Notes under the pieces: generated by a model
Told to the model about the DNA's origin: nothing
The model's input: the letters and a program-made list of their open reading frames with translations, nothing else
Databases searched by the model: none
Assembly (NCBI GenBank): GCA_051004675.1
Contig: JBPCKC010000005.1
Coordinates: forward strand, 1 to 64,000
Length of the DNA: 64,000 nucleotides
Reading direction: 5' to 3'
Source of the DNA: JBDTSW01 sp051004675
GTDB taxonomy: Bacteria; Actinomycetota; Thermoleophilia; Solirubrobacterales; 70-9
Shown: positions 1-8,395 of the stretch, piece by piece
How the letters are laid out: each line of letters opens with the position of its first letter
Numbering within the stretch: position 1 is the stretch's first letter
Program-made: the position numbers and the translations under genes

Positions 1-2
1 AC

Positions 3-92
3 ACCGACCGCGCCCACACCGGGCGCCTGACCAAGGGCAGGGTGCCGGCAGACATAGTCTTCGGGGCCCGCAAGATGGGAACGGTGAGATGA
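3..92 (+). CDS. 3' end of a gene cut by the window edge, function not recognised
   Basis: Frame 3 is open from the window edge to a TGA at 90-92 and encodes 29 residues ending in ADIVFGARKMGTVR. The stop lies 26 bp before the convergent typA stop, which is normal spacing for neighbouring genes here. Too little remains to assign a family, and the other two forward frames are not better. The call rests only on position and residue composition, so it could be a chance open frame. Confidence 0.3.
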   Translation, partial: TDRAHTGRLTKGRVPADIVFGARKMGTVR

Positions 93-118
93 GCCCGAGC
101 TGTCTTCACATCTCGGGG

Positions 119-1951
119 TTAGGACGGACTAGTCGAGCCCCGGCGCGCCGACTTGCGGCGCTCGGTCTTGTCGAGCATGGCCTTGCGCAGCCGCACGCCG
201 GTCGGGGTGATCTCGACGGCCTCGTCCTCGCGCAGGAACTCGAGCGCCTGGTCGAGGGCGAGTGTGCGCGGGGGGACGAGGCGGACCAGGAGGTCGGCGC
301 TGGCCGCGCGGACGTTGGTCTGATGCTTTTGCTTGATGGGGTTCACGTCGAGGTCCTCGGCCCGCGAGTTCTCGCCCACGATCATCCCCTCGTAGACGTC
401 CTCGCCAGGGCCGATGAAGAGCGTCCCGCGCTCCTGAAGGCTGAACAGCGCGAAGCTGGCGCTCTCGCCGGAACGGTCGGCCACCAGCGCACCGGTGGGC
501 CGGGTCCGAAGTGCACCGGCCCAGGGCTCCCAGCGATCGAAGACGTGGTGGAGGAGGCCGGTCCCGCGCGTCTCCGTGAGGAACTCGGTGCGAAAGCCGA
601 TCAGCCCGCGCGCCGGCACCAGGTACTCAAGCCGCACCCAGCCGGTGGAGTGGTTGACCATCTGCTCCATCCTGCCCTTGCGCAGGGCAAGCATCTGCGT
701 GATCACGCCGACGTACTCCTCCGGCGCGTCGATCGCCAGGCGCTCGACCGGCTCGTGCAGCGCGCCGTCGATCTCCCGGGTCAGGACCTGCGGTTGGCCC
801 GCGGTCAGCTCGAAGCCCTCCCGCCGCATCATCTCGAGCAGGACGACGAGCTGGAGCTCGCCGCGCCCGTGGACCTCCCAGGCATCGGGGCGCTCCGTGT
901 CGGCGACACGAATCGAGACGTTGCCCACCAGCTCCTGGTCGAGCCGGGCGCGGAGCTGGCGTGCGGTCAGCTTCGACCCGTCGCGGCCGGCGAGGGGGGA
1001 CGTGTTGATCCCGACCACGACCGAGAGCGACGGCTCGTCGACGGTTATGACCGGAAGGGGCCGGGGGTCATCCGGATCGGCCAGGGTCTCGCCGATGGTC
1101 ACCTCCGGCAATCCCGCGACGGCGATGATCTCGCCCGGGCCGGCCTCCGTCGCCTCGACGCGTTCGAGCGCCTCGGTCACGTAGAGCTCGGACACCGTCG
1201 CCTTCTCGACGGTGCCGTCGGCTCGACACCAGGCGACCGGGGCGCCCGAGCGAATGGTTCCGTTGCGCACACGGCAGAGCGCCAGCCGCCCGACGTAGGA
1301 GGAGGCGTCGAGGTTGGTGACGTGGGCCTGCATCGGATGGTCGGGGTCGTGCTCGGGCGCCGGGATGCGCTCCAGCATCAGCTCCATGAGCGGCGAGAGG
1401 TCCGTCCCCTCGGCGCCCTCGGTGAGCGATGCCCAGCCGGCGCGCGCATTCGTGTACACGATCGGGAACTCCACCTGCTCGTCGGTGGCGTCGAGGTCGA
1501 GGAAGAGCTGGTAGACGTCGTCGACCACTTGAGCGATCCGTGCGTCGGGCCGGTCGACCTTGTTGACCACCAGGATCACGGGCAGGCGTGCCTCGAGCGC
1601 CTTGCGAAGGACGAACCGCGTCTGCGGCAGCGGCCCCTCGGAGGCGTCGACCAGAAGCAGCACCCCGTCCACCATGGTCAGGCTTCGTTCGACCTCGCCG
1701 CCGAAGTCGGCATGCCCGGGGGTGTCGACGATGTTGAGCTTCGCCTCGCCGTAGCGGACCGCCGTGTTCTTGGCGAGGATGGTGATGCCCTTCTCCCGCT
1801 CGAGGTCCATCGAGTCCATCACCCGCTCGGCGACGTCCTGCCCCTTTCGAAACGCCCCGGATTGCCACAGCATCGCGTCGACCAGCGTGGTCTTGCCGTG
1901 ATCGACGTGGGCGACGATCGCGATGTTCCTCAGATCGGTCCGGGCGACCAT
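119..1951 (-). CDS. typA: Ribosome-binding translational GTPase TypA/BipA
   Basis: This 610-residue protein has the usual TypA length and layout. The N-terminal GTPase domain shows the P-loop AHVDHGKT (residues 14-21), the switch-I threonine in GITI, DTPGH, and the guanine-specificity motif NKVD. EF-G-like domains III and V and the TypA-specific C-terminal domain follow. The family binds the 70S ribosome in the GTP form and supports 50S assembly, cold growth and stress responses; it is cytosolic. The ATG at 1951 gives the canonical start MVARTDLRN. No strong Shine-Dalgarno sequence is visible. The C-terminus ends in a short basic Ser/Arg tail. It is transcribed alone, convergent with whatever ends at position 92. 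Confidence 0.97.
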   Translation of the reverse strand: MVARTDLRNIAIVAHVDHGKTTLVDAMLWQSGAFRKGQDVAERVMDSMDLEREKGITILAKNTAVRYGEAKLNIVDTPGHADFGGEVERSLTMVDGVLLLVDASEGPLPQTRFVLRKALEARLPVILVVNKVDRPDARIAQVVDDVYQLFLDLDATDEQVEFPIVYTNARAGWASLTEGAEGTDLSPLMELMLERIPAPEHDPDHPMQAHVTNLDASSYVGRLALCRVRNGTIRSGAPVAWCRADGTVEKATVSELYVTEALERVEATEAGPGEIIAVAGLPEVTIGETLADPDDPRPLPVITVDEPSLSVVVGINTSPLAGRDGSKLTARQLRARLDQELVGNVSIRVADTERPDAWEVHGRGELQLVVLLEMMRREGFELTAGQPQVLTREIDGALHEPVERLAIDAPEEYVGVITQMLALRKGRMEQMVNHSTGWVRLEYLVPARGLIGFRTEFLTETRGTGLLHHVFDRWEPWAGALRTRPTGALVADRSGESASFALFSLQERGTLFIGPGEDVYEGMIVGENSRAEDLDVNPIKQKHQTNVRAASADLLVRLVPPRTLALDQALEFLREDEAVEITPTGVRLRKAMLDKTERRKSARRGSTSPS

Positions 1952-1999
1952 GGCCGACGAGGTTAGGCCGTGGTGGTTGCGGCAGGGTCCTCAACGAAG

Positions 2000-2032
2000 T
2001 ACGGCCGCCGCCCCGGGGAGGGACGACGGCCG
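2000..2032 (-). terminator. Hairpin terminator of the secreted-protein gene
   Basis: Read on the minus strand, this is a 14-bp stem with a 5-nt loop, starting ACGGCCGTCGTCCC and ending GGGGCGGCGGCCGT. Its only imperfections are two G-U pairs; on the plus strand the same positions are mismatches, so it fits transcription of the gene ending at 2068. Only a weak U-containing tail follows. Confidence 0.55.
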
Positions 2033-2067
2033 TGCTGCTTTACGAACGTTGCTGGCGCAGGAGCGGC

Positions 2068-2478
2068 TCAGACAGGCGGCTCCTCCAGCGGCGGCTCCTC
2101 CACCGGCGGCTCCTCTTCACCGGCGTCCCTGACCGCGCCCGAGACGCACTTGCCGAAGGCGTTTCGCTTGTTGGCGTTCGTGCCGTAGGTCTCGCGGAAT
2201 GCGTCTGCGTCGGCGTCGCGCTCGGCGCGGCACGCCTTCGCGGCATTCTTGAACTCGGCGGGCGGCGTCTCGCCGGCCACCGGGGTTACGCCCTTCATGC
2301 AGGCGCGCATCGCGTGGTCTCCGTAGACCGCGGCGAAGGCGGCCTTGTCGGCCTTCTTCAGCGCGGTGCACTCCTTCGCCGTGGCGCTGCGACCCCCGTT
2401 GCCCTCGGCCGCCATCGCGGGCCCGGCGAGAGCCGCGAGCCCGATACAAACGGACGCGGTCGTGATTGCACGCTTCAT
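2068..2478 (-). CDS. Small secreted protein with a duplicated cysteine/aromatic motif
   Basis: The 136-residue product starts with a clear Sec signal peptide (MKRAITTASVCIGLAALAG, cleavage near AMAA). The mature part contains two copies of a roughly 32-residue unit: CTALKKADKAAFAAVYG with a following MRACMKG, and CRAERDADADAFRETYG with a following FGKCVSG. Each has two cysteines flanking a YG, which suggests two disulfide-stabilised helical hairpins. The tail is a Pro/Glu repeat (EEPPVEEPPLEEPPV), possibly a wall-spanning or flexible segment. An AAGGAG Shine-Dalgarno lies 7 nt before the ATG. I do not know a function. It is exported and possibly cell-surface; a hairpin terminator follows. Confidence 0.8.
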   Translation of the reverse strand: MKRAITTASVCIGLAALAGPAMAAEGNGGRSATAKECTALKKADKAAFAAVYGDHAMRACMKGVTPVAGETPPAEFKNAAKACRAERDADADAFRETYGTNANKRNAFGKCVSGAVRDAGEEEPPVEEPPLEEPPV

Positions 2479-2612
2479 TCGTGGTCTCCTTGGTCTGAAA
2501 TCTGAGGCGTCCCGCCGGCGGCAGTCCCTTCCTCCTGTTACGAGCGGGTTCGGCCGCTCAGGCCGCCGCCTTGACGGGGCGAGGCTGGGCTGGACGGATG
2601 ATCCGCCGCGGC

Positions 2613-3431
2613 TCAGTCCGACGCCGTGTAGCGCACGACGATCGCGTGCAGCTGAGCATCGCCCGGGATGGTGTCGTCGGGGTGGTCGGCGTCGCGGAAG
2701 ATCCGCAGGAAGACCAGGTCGCCGTTGGTAACCGACCCCAGCGATCCTCCGGTCAGGAGCGAGCGGACCAGCGCGTCGTCGTTTTGCCCGGGTGACTCCG
2801 CGCCGTTCAGCCCGGTGGCGAGCCCCGGGGAGACGCTCTCGCCGTCATCGGCCGCGACCATGGATCCGTCCCAGCGCACTCGCTGATCGATGAGGCCGTT
2901 GTCCGCCGGCGACCACAGGACCTCGATCAGCAACGGCGTGCCGGGTACGCGGTCCCGCGGCACCTCGAGGGTGAGCAGGACGGACTCATCCTGCGCGGGG
3001 TCGAAGGACAGAGCGGCCGTGGTCGAGCCAAGCGTGACGCGCGCGGGCCCGGAGGACCCGTACGCGGGGTCGATCTCGCCCGCCGTGAACACGATGCGGC
3101 GTTCGCCGTTGGCCTCCTCGTCTGGCCCGATCGAGCCGGCCGGCAGGTTCAGGGTCGCCTCGGCGATGTCGCCGCCGTTCAGGGCGTCGGGGCCAACGGC
3201 CTCGGAGCCGACGGCTCCGGGCGCTATCCGGGATGCCCTCACGGCCTCGGCCGCGAGGTCCTGGGCCTTCACCTGCCGTGCCCGGATGTCGCCGGAATCG
3301 ACCGTGTTGCGACCGGGAAGGGCCTGCGCGATCCCGCCGACCGCGAAGCAGAACAGCGCGATGTAGCCGACGACGTTGTGACGAAGGTGCGTCCCCACCC
3401 TCCCGGAGAGCCCAGAGTCGGCGGTTCTCAT
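2613..3431 (-). CDS. Membrane-anchored extracytoplasmic protein, unknown function
   Basis: This 272-residue protein has one N-terminal membrane segment (residues about 19-38, HNVVGYIALFCFAVGGIAQA) and then a soluble extracytoplasmic region. Just after the membrane comes NTVDSGDI and a run of short repeats with Asp/Ala-Val spacing (DIRARQVKAQDLAAEAV, residues about 47-90), which look like a stacked beta or pentapeptide-like segment. I associate proteins with this N-terminus with Thermoleophilia genomes. The C-terminal half is beta-rich and resembles a lectin or jelly-roll fold only in composition. It runs in the same direction as the downstream secreted gene, 134 bp away. Function unknown. Confidence 0.72.
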   Translation of the reverse strand: MRTADSGLSGRVGTHLRHNVVGYIALFCFAVGGIAQALPGRNTVDSGDIRARQVKAQDLAAEAVRASRIAPGAVGSEAVGPDALNGGDIAEATLNLPAGSIGPDEEANGERRIVFTAGEIDPAYGSSGPARVTLGSTTAALSFDPAQDESVLLTLEVPRDRVPGTPLLIEVLWSPADNGLIDQRVRWDGSMVAADDGESVSPGLATGLNGAESPGQNDDALVRSLLTGGSLGSVTNGDLVFLRIFRDADHPDDTIPGDAQLHAIVVRYTASD

Positions 3432-3440
3432 CGGCCTAGC

Positions 3441-4262
3441 CTACGGCTTCCCGTCGAGGAATCCCACGATCTCCTGCGCGCACCGCGCGGGGTCGTCGTC
3501 GTAGAGGAAGTGGCTCGCGTGCTCGAGGATCACGACCGCCGAATCGGAGATCTCCTCCCGGAACCGATACGCGCCGGCCACGGGGACGGTGGGGTCGTTG
3601 GCGCCCCAGAGCATCAGTGCCGGCACGCCCATCGCCCCGACCTGGCCCTGGTACGGCCTCAGCTTCTCGAAGTCGCCCGAGCGATAGAGCTCCAGCATGC
3701 CCTGGCGCCCCTCCGCCGATTCGAAGGTCTTCCAGCACTCGTCGATCGCGGTGGCGTCCAGCCGCCCGCCGGCGTCGCGGATCATCGTGGCGAACGCCTC
3801 CTTCGTGAGGTTGTCGAGGAGCTGCTCTCCCTGCCCTGGGGTCCGCAGCGTTCGGGCGAGGTCGTGCCACTCCGCGTTCGCGAAGAAGCCGGTGTTGCTC
3901 AGGATGAGCGAGGAGACGGCGTCGGGATGCTCGCACGCCCAGCGAAGTCCGATCATGCCTCCCCAGTCGTGGAGGCCAAGCGCCACGCGCTCGAGCCCGA
4001 GGTCGCGGCGAAACCGCTCGAGGATCTCGACGTGGTGCTCCCACGTGCCGGGAGGAGCGGGTGACGAGTCGCCGTAGCCGGCGAGGTCCGGCGCGATCGC
4101 CCGGCGCCCGCTGTCGGCGAGCGCGGCCACGATCGGCGCCCACATGTAGGAGCTCTGCGGGAAGCCGTGCACCAGCAGAGCCGGGTCGCGGTCGTCGCCG
4201 GTGTCAGCGAGGGCCTCGCGGTACGCGATGCCGCCCGCACGCTTGAGCTCGACGGTGGCCAT
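3441..4262 (-). CDS. Alpha/beta hydrolase of the haloalkane dehalogenase/epoxide hydrolase type
   Basis: The ATG at 4262 gives a 273-residue protein of family length; the frame stays open further upstream but the extra residues are low-complexity Arg-rich. The oxyanion motif HGFPQSS is followed by the nucleophile elbow LHDWGGMIG, where Asp replaces the Ser of esterases. This is the pattern of haloalkane dehalogenases and soluble epoxide hydrolases. The catalytic His lies in HASHFL near the C-terminus, and the acid probably in WGANDPTVP. It should hydrolyse a C-halogen or epoxide substrate through an alkyl-enzyme ester in the cytosol, but the substrate cannot be read from sequence. It diverges from the phosphodiesterase gene at 4333 with about 70 bp between the starts. 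Confidence 0.88.
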   Translation of the reverse strand: MATVELKRAGGIAYREALADTGDDRDPALLVHGFPQSSYMWAPIVAALADSGRRAIAPDLAGYGDSSPAPPGTWEHHVEILERFRRDLGLERVALGLHDWGGMIGLRWACEHPDAVSSLILSNTGFFANAEWHDLARTLRTPGQGEQLLDNLTKEAFATMIRDAGGRLDATAIDECWKTFESAEGRQGMLELYRSGDFEKLRPYQGQVGAMGVPALMLWGANDPTVPVAGAYRFREEISDSAVVILEHASHFLYDDDPARCAQEIVGFLDGKP

Positions 4263-4332
4263 GCGCCTGAGCGTAGACCGCCGTTTGCGGAACTGCGGCG
4301 CCCGGCGGTGAGCCCGGGTTACACTCGAGCAG

Positions 4333-5676
4333 ATGCGACGAGCACCGGCGACGTGGGGGCTGCTCCTGGGGCGGCGAGCCCTGACGGCCACCGCAATGGC
4401 TCTCGCGTTCGTCCAGCTCGCGGCGCCTGCCATGGCATCGGACACGGACTGGACCGGGCTTCGGGTCCTCAACATCGCCCATCAGGGCGGGGAGGACGAG
4501 GCGCCGTCGAACACGCGCTACGCACTCGACCGGGCGATGCGGCTGGGTGCCGACATGCTCGAGCTCGACATCCACACCAGCTCCGACGGTGAGTTGATGG
4601 TCATGCACGACGCCACCGTCGATCGCACGACCAACGGTTCGGGCAGCGTGTACGAGATGACCGCCGCCGAGATCCAGGCGCTCGACGCGGGCCATAACCT
4701 CGTCCCTGGCGAGGGAACCGAGGGCGGCCGCCCCGAGGCCGACTACCCCTTCCGCGGGGTGCGCCTGGGCGAGAAACCGCCGCCGCCAGGATTCCGGCCG
4801 CGTGACTTCCGCATCCCGACGCTCGGCGAGGTCATGTCCGCGTATCCCAGTGTGCCGACCAATATCGAGATCAAGGGTGCGGCGAACGCGGACGCGGCCT
4901 CCTATCTTCGTAATGCGGAGGCCCTGGCCGCCTTCCTGAATGCGCTGGGCCGCGACGAAGGGATCGTGGTCGCCTCGTTCAACGACGCAGCGCTCGCGCA
5001 GTTCCACCAGCTCGCTCCGCAAATCGATCTCGCCCCGGCGACGGCCGCGGTCGCCGCCTATAAGGCGACGGGCGTGCCGCCGCCGCCGGGGACGAGGGTG
5101 TTCCAGGTCCCGATCGACTTCGGCGGCGTTACCGTCACCGATGAGGCCTTCGTCGACCAGGTCCACTCCGACGGGTACGCGATCCACGTGTGGACGATCA
5201 ACGACGAGCCAACGATGGAGCAGTTGCTCGGCTGGGACGTGGACGGGATCATGACCGCGGAGCCGGCACGTCTCGAGAAGGTGCTGTGCGCGGCGAACGC
5301 GCTGCGCGTCCCCCGTCCGAGTGACTTCCCCGGCAGGCACTGCAATCGCCGCGCCTCGATCGCGTGCGACGTTCGGCCGGCTGGGTTCAGGCGCGAGGGA
5401 TCCGACGCCCTCGTCACGCTCGAACGCCACGACCAGTTCGACAGCCGATGCGCCGGGCGGGTGGCCATTAACCCGGCGGGGCCGGGGCCTCGAATCGAGC
5501 GCCCCTTCAGCTTCGGTTGGAAGGCCCCGGCCCAGGGGGGCCCGGGGACCGTCGAGGTCGCGATCGCGCTCCCGGACGCCGCCTGGGGGGCTCTCGAGCG
5601 GCGCGGGCACGTCCGCCTGAAGGCACGGCCGTACACGGCGTTTGCGTCGAGCGAGCGATTCGCCGTACGGGGCTGA
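4333..5676 (+). CDS. Secreted glycerophosphodiester phosphodiesterase family protein
   Basis: This 447-residue protein has an N-terminal signal peptide (hydrophobic residues about 16-34, ending AMAS) and a GDPD TIM-barrel domain to about residue 325. Catalytic features are the first His in NIAHQGGEDEAPSNT, the metal-binding Glu/Asp in LELDIH and the second His in MHDATVDRTTNG. The usual HRG motif is HQG here, so the conserved Arg is replaced by Gln; whether this affects activity is unknown. The region IPTLGEV and the later IEIKG match the GDPD core. About 120 extra C-terminal residues with two cysteine pairs look like a separate beta domain. Likely role: release of glycerol-3-phosphate from phospholipid or teichoic-type headgroups outside the membrane. 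Confidence 0.88.
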   Translation: MRRAPATWGLLLGRRALTATAMALAFVQLAAPAMASDTDWTGLRVLNIAHQGGEDEAPSNTRYALDRAMRLGADMLELDIHTSSDGELMVMHDATVDRTTNGSGSVYEMTAAEIQALDAGHNLVPGEGTEGGRPEADYPFRGVRLGEKPPPPGFRPRDFRIPTLGEVMSAYPSVPTNIEIKGAANADAASYLRNAEALAAFLNALGRDEGIVVASFNDAALAQFHQLAPQIDLAPATAAVAAYKATGVPPPPGTRVFQVPIDFGGVTVTDEAFVDQVHSDGYAIHVWTINDEPTMEQLLGWDVDGIMTAEPARLEKVLCAANALRVPRPSDFPGRHCNRRASIACDVRPAGFRREGSDALVTLERHDQFDSRCAGRVAINPAGPGPRIERPFSFGWKAPAQGGPGTVEVAIALPDAAWGALERRGHVRLKARPYTAFASSERFAVRG

Positions 5677-5754
5677 ACAGCATGGGCCCGCTGGCCAGGG
5701 TGCTCGGGCTGCTCACCGTCTACTCGATGACGACCAGGCCCTTTCTCTAGGGCT

Positions 5755-6138
5755 ATGGCCGGGTACGTCGTCGTTCGCGACGCCGACCTCGGCGGGATCG
5801 TCTGCGAGCGCTGCGAGCTGGCGGACGGCGTCTGGTCGCGGTTTCGCGGCCTTCAGCTGCGGGCCGGGCTCGAGCCCGGGCAGGGGCTCCTGCTCCGTCC
5901 GTGCGGCTCGGTGCACACGTTCTTCATGCGCTTCGCGATCGACGTCGTCTTCCTCGACGCCGGCTGGCGAATCCTCGGCGTTCGCGAGCGGCTGGGGCCG
6001 TGGAGGACGGCGGCAGCGCGGGGAGCCCGCGAGGTCCTCGAGCTGCCGGCCGGGGAGGCGGGCCGGCTTGGGCTCGAGCGCGGGGATTGGCTGGCGATCG
6101 ACGAACCGGGCGTCGGGCGCCCCCGTGAAGGGTCGTGA
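5755..6138 (+). CDS. DUF192 family protein
   Basis: The 127-residue protein matches the DUF192 fold: an N-terminal strand, SRFRGLQLRAGLEPGQGLLL, then the family hallmark HTFFMRFAIDVVFLD and a C-terminal LELPAGEAGRLGL. Members are small beta-barrel proteins with no established biochemical role. Unlike many relatives there is no signal peptide, so it is predicted cytosolic. It contains a CERC pair near residue 17-20. It lies 78 bp after the phosphodiesterase and could share its transcript. Confidence 0.85.
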   Translation: MAGYVVVRDADLGGIVCERCELADGVWSRFRGLQLRAGLEPGQGLLLRPCGSVHTFFMRFAIDVVFLDAGWRILGVRERLGPWRTAAARGAREVLELPAGEAGRLGLERGDWLAIDEPGVGRPREGS

Positions 6139-6231
6139 GGAAAAGTCCTCCCGCTCCGCGTTCATCGTGGTTTCATCGGGTATCCGTAGAACGGGTTTCG
6201 AATCATTGAACCCGAGAAGTGGAGGTAGAGA

Positions 6232-6573
6232 ATGAACAAGCGAACCAAGATCATCAGCACCGGTGCCGCGGCGTTGGCCCTCGCCGCAGGCGGCGCCGGT
6301 GTGGCGATAGCCGGCGGCTCGGATCAGGGTGAGGACGCGGCGGAGGGCCCGGACGTCGCGATCAGCGGTGACCCGCTCGCGAAGGCGGAGGCCGCGGCCC
6401 TGGACGCGACCGGCGGTGGGACGGTCTCCGGCACCGAGGTCGGCGACGAGGAGAGCCTCTACGAGGTCGAGGTCACCCGCGACGACGGCAGCCAGGTCGA
6501 CGTCCAGCTCGACCGCGGCTTCGACGTGGTCGGATCCAGCGCCGACGAGGAGGAAGCGGGCGACGCGGACTGA
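6232..6573 (+). CDS. Secreted PepSY-domain protein
   Basis: The 113-residue product has a signal peptide (MNKRTKIISTGAAALALAAG) and one PepSY-like domain in which KAEAAALDATGGGTV is followed by YEVEVTRDDGSQVDVQLD. PepSY domains are extracytoplasmic modules thought to bind or inhibit peptidases. The tail is a short acidic run. GGAGG lies 8 nt before the ATG. The charge bias (strongly acidic mature protein) is typical of secreted actinobacterial PepSY proteins. A GC-rich hairpin follows the stop. Confidence 0.85.
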   Translation: MNKRTKIISTGAAALALAAGGAGVAIAGGSDQGEDAAEGPDVAISGDPLAKAEAAALDATGGGTVSGTEVGDEESLYEVEVTRDDGSQVDVQLDRGFDVVGSSADEEEAGDAD

Positions 6574-6593
6574 CCGCGAGCCCTGGCGGGAAA

Positions 6594-6624
6594 GAGGGGC
6601 GGCGCGGGGTGACCGCGCCGCCTC
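6594..6624. terminator. Hairpin between convergent genes
   Basis: A 10-bp GC stem (GGCGGCGCGG / CCGCGCCGCC, loop GGTGA) with outer GAG/CTC pairing sits between the PepSY gene and the opposite-strand 63-codon gene. Neither side has a U-run. It is best read as a bidirectional, U-less terminator of the kind common in high-GC actinobacteria. Confidence 0.5.
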
Positions 6625-6815
6625 TACGCGTAGGGATCCTTGGGCGCGCGGTCCTCTGAGAGGGACTCGCGCGAGCCTTGGGTGAGGCTCTCGATCGCGT
6701 CCGCGAGGTGGACCTGGTCGATGTTGTAGTCGTCGCGCTCGAAGTCGATCGACGTCTGCCGGCTGGCCCCGGTGAGGGTGATGTGGTGGACGCCCTGGGA
6801 TTGAAGCTTCCGCAT
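6624..6815 (-). CDS. 63-residue protein downstream of the citrate synthase-like gene, unknown function
   Basis: The start is set by an AGGAGG Shine-Dalgarno whose first bases overlap the TAG stop of the upstream gene, 6-7 nt before the ATG at 6815. The product begins MRKLQSQGVHHITLTGASRQ and is followed by an acidic, helical stretch (DYNIDQVHLADAIESLTQ). The tight coupling suggests co-translation with the citryl-CoA lyase/citrate synthase-like enzyme and perhaps a partner role. I do not recognise a family. The frame is open for 11 more codons upstream, but those lie inside the neighbouring gene. Confidence 0.6.
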   Translation of the reverse strand: MRKLQSQGVHHITLTGASRQTSIDFERDDYNIDQVHLADAIESLTQGSRESLSEDRAPKDPYA

Positions 6816-6825
6816 GGCCGGCCTC

Positions 6826-7617
6826 CTAGCCCTCGCGCTCGGACTCATAGGTGATCGCGTCCTCGGCCACCCCGGCCATCAGGAACCCGATCGGCCGGCC
6901 CTGCTCTTCGGCCAGATGAGCGATCAGGCCGCCGGTGCGCGCCAGGATCGGGACTCCCTTGACGGCGGTGGGTGGGAACGAGAGGTCGAGCATCACCGCC
7001 GCGATCGGCATCGAGACGTTCATGGTGATCGGCTTGCCGCGGGCCTCGGTTACCGCGTCGTGGAACGCGCGCGCCAGAAGCGCGTGCGGCCCGCTCACGC
7101 CCCGCTCGGAGGCCAACTCGAGGATGCGCTCGGCGCGAGGGTCGTGTGGGCGATGCACGGGATGCCCGAATCCCGGCACGTACCCGCCGGACTCCCGGAT
7201 GCCGGCCGCCAGCTCGCTGGCCACGCCGCCGGCCTCGCCGCCGGCCTCGACCTCCTCCTGCGCCTCGGCGAGGAGCAGCGCGCAGGCCTCGGATGTCCCC
7301 AGGATCACCGGGCCGCAGCCCAGGATGCCGGCGGCGACCGCCCCGTGGAGCGAGTCCGGGGTGGTGTCGAGGGTCATCCGCGCGGCGACGTTCGAGGGCA
7401 TCATCCCGTGCTCGGCGATCGCGATCAGGAGCAGGTCCAGGAAGAAGCGCTGGTCCTCGGTCGGCTCGGTGCCCGTCAGGAGCAGGTGGAAGTACTCGGT
7501 GAAGGTGAGCTTGCCCATGATCTCCTCGCACAGGTCGCGGCCGCGAACCTCCACGCGGTCGGCGTAGGCCTGGCTGATGTTGGTGACGGGCGCGCCCGCC
7601 TTTCCCATCTGGGGCAT
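6826..7617 (-). CDS. Short citrate synthase family protein (citryl-CoA lyase type)
   Basis: At 263 residues this is far shorter than a normal citrate synthase (about 370-430). It keeps the catalytic core: a His in IAEHGMMPSN, a second His in PGFGHPVHRPHDPRA and an Asp in VMLDLSFPP. Short forms like this are usually annotated citryl-CoA lyase or citrate synthase-like and may cleave citryl-CoA to acetyl-CoA and oxaloacetate. Which substrate is used cannot be decided from sequence. Helix-rich and cytosolic. It shares a transcript with the 63-codon gene, whose ribosome-binding site overlaps its stop codon. The N-terminal 15 residues before the conserved part are variable, so the exact start is uncertain. 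Confidence 0.83.
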   Translation of the reverse strand: MPQMGKAGAPVTNISQAYADRVEVRGRDLCEEIMGKLTFTEYFHLLLTGTEPTEDQRFFLDLLLIAIAEHGMMPSNVAARMTLDTTPDSLHGAVAAGILGCGPVILGTSEACALLLAEAQEEVEAGGEAGGVASELAAGIRESGGYVPGFGHPVHRPHDPRAERILELASERGVSGPHALLARAFHDAVTEARGKPITMNVSMPIAAVMLDLSFPPTAVKGVPILARTGGLIAHLAEEQGRPIGFLMAGVAEDAITYESEREG

Positions 7618-7702
7618 GCCCGGCGACGCTACACAAGCTTCGCCGCCGTGGGCGGGTCGCTAGCCTCAGATCAACACCGCTTTCCGCCCCTAAGGAGATG
7701 TC

Positions 7703-8362
7703 ATGGCTCTGACAATCGGCGACACCGCACCGGACTTCGAGGCCGAGACCACCGAGGGAACGATCAACTTCCACGACTGGATCGGCGACTCGTGGGCCGT
7801 GCTGTTCTCGCACCCGCGCAACTTCACGCCCGTCTGCACCACCGAGCTCGGCTATATGGCATCCGCCAAGCCGGCCTTCGACGAGCGCGGCGTGAAGATC
7901 ATCGGCCTGTCGGTCGATCCGATCGAAAACCACGCCGATTGGGCCAAGGACATCGAAGAGACGCAGGGGACGGCTCCCAACTACCCGATCATCGCCGACG
8001 CCGACTTCAACGTCGCGAAGCTCTACGGGATGCTGCCGGCCGACACGAGTGGCGACCCGACCGAGCGCACGCCGGCCGACAACCAGACCGTCCGCAACGT
8101 GTTCGTGGTCGGTCCCGACAAGAAGATCAAGCTGGTGTTGGTCTATCCGATGACCACCGGTCGCAACTTCGCCGAGGTGCTGCGCGTGATCGACTCGCTC
8201 CAGCTCACGGCGAGCAAGAAGGTCGCGACCCCGGTCAACTGGCAGCCCGGCGACGATGTGATCATCGCGGGATCGGTCTCCGACGACGAGGCGCGCGAGA
8301 CCTACCCGGACGGCTGGGAGTCCCCGCGCCCGTATATCCGCATCGTCCCGCAGCCGAAGTAG
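7703..8362 (+). CDS. 1-Cys peroxiredoxin (Prx6 type)
   Basis: The 219-residue length and the long C-terminal domain after the thioredoxin fold are those of Prx6-type enzymes. The peroxidatic cysteine is in FTPVCTTELG, and the supporting Arg and Pro/Thr residues of the active site are present. There is no second cysteine at the usual resolving position. It reduces H2O2 and organic hydroperoxides, with an external thiol as reductant, in the cytosol. AAGGAG lies 5 nt before the ATG. The gene diverges from the citrate synthase-like gene across about 85 bp. Confidence 0.95.
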   Translation: MALTIGDTAPDFEAETTEGTINFHDWIGDSWAVLFSHPRNFTPVCTTELGYMASAKPAFDERGVKIIGLSVDPIENHADWAKDIEETQGTAPNYPIIADADFNVAKLYGMLPADTSGDPTERTPADNQTVRNVFVVGPDKKIKLVLVYPMTTGRNFAEVLRVIDSLQLTASKKVATPVNWQPGDDVIIAGSVSDDEARETYPDGWESPRPYIRIVPQPK

Positions 8363-8395
8363 CGACCTGGCCTTCGTGCGGCGGACCCCGACGGA

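Noticed and set aside
89..1966. A 625-codon open frame on the plus strand opposite typA
   Set aside because: It is the antisense of typA; the minus strand shows all GTPase motifs, and GC-rich third positions keep the opposite frame open.
5682..5750. A 22-codon hydrophobic frame (MGPLARVLGLLTVYSMTTRP) between the GDPD and DUF192 genes
   Set aside because: Could be a leader peptide, but no ribosome-binding site or conservation evidence is visible and its size makes chance likely.
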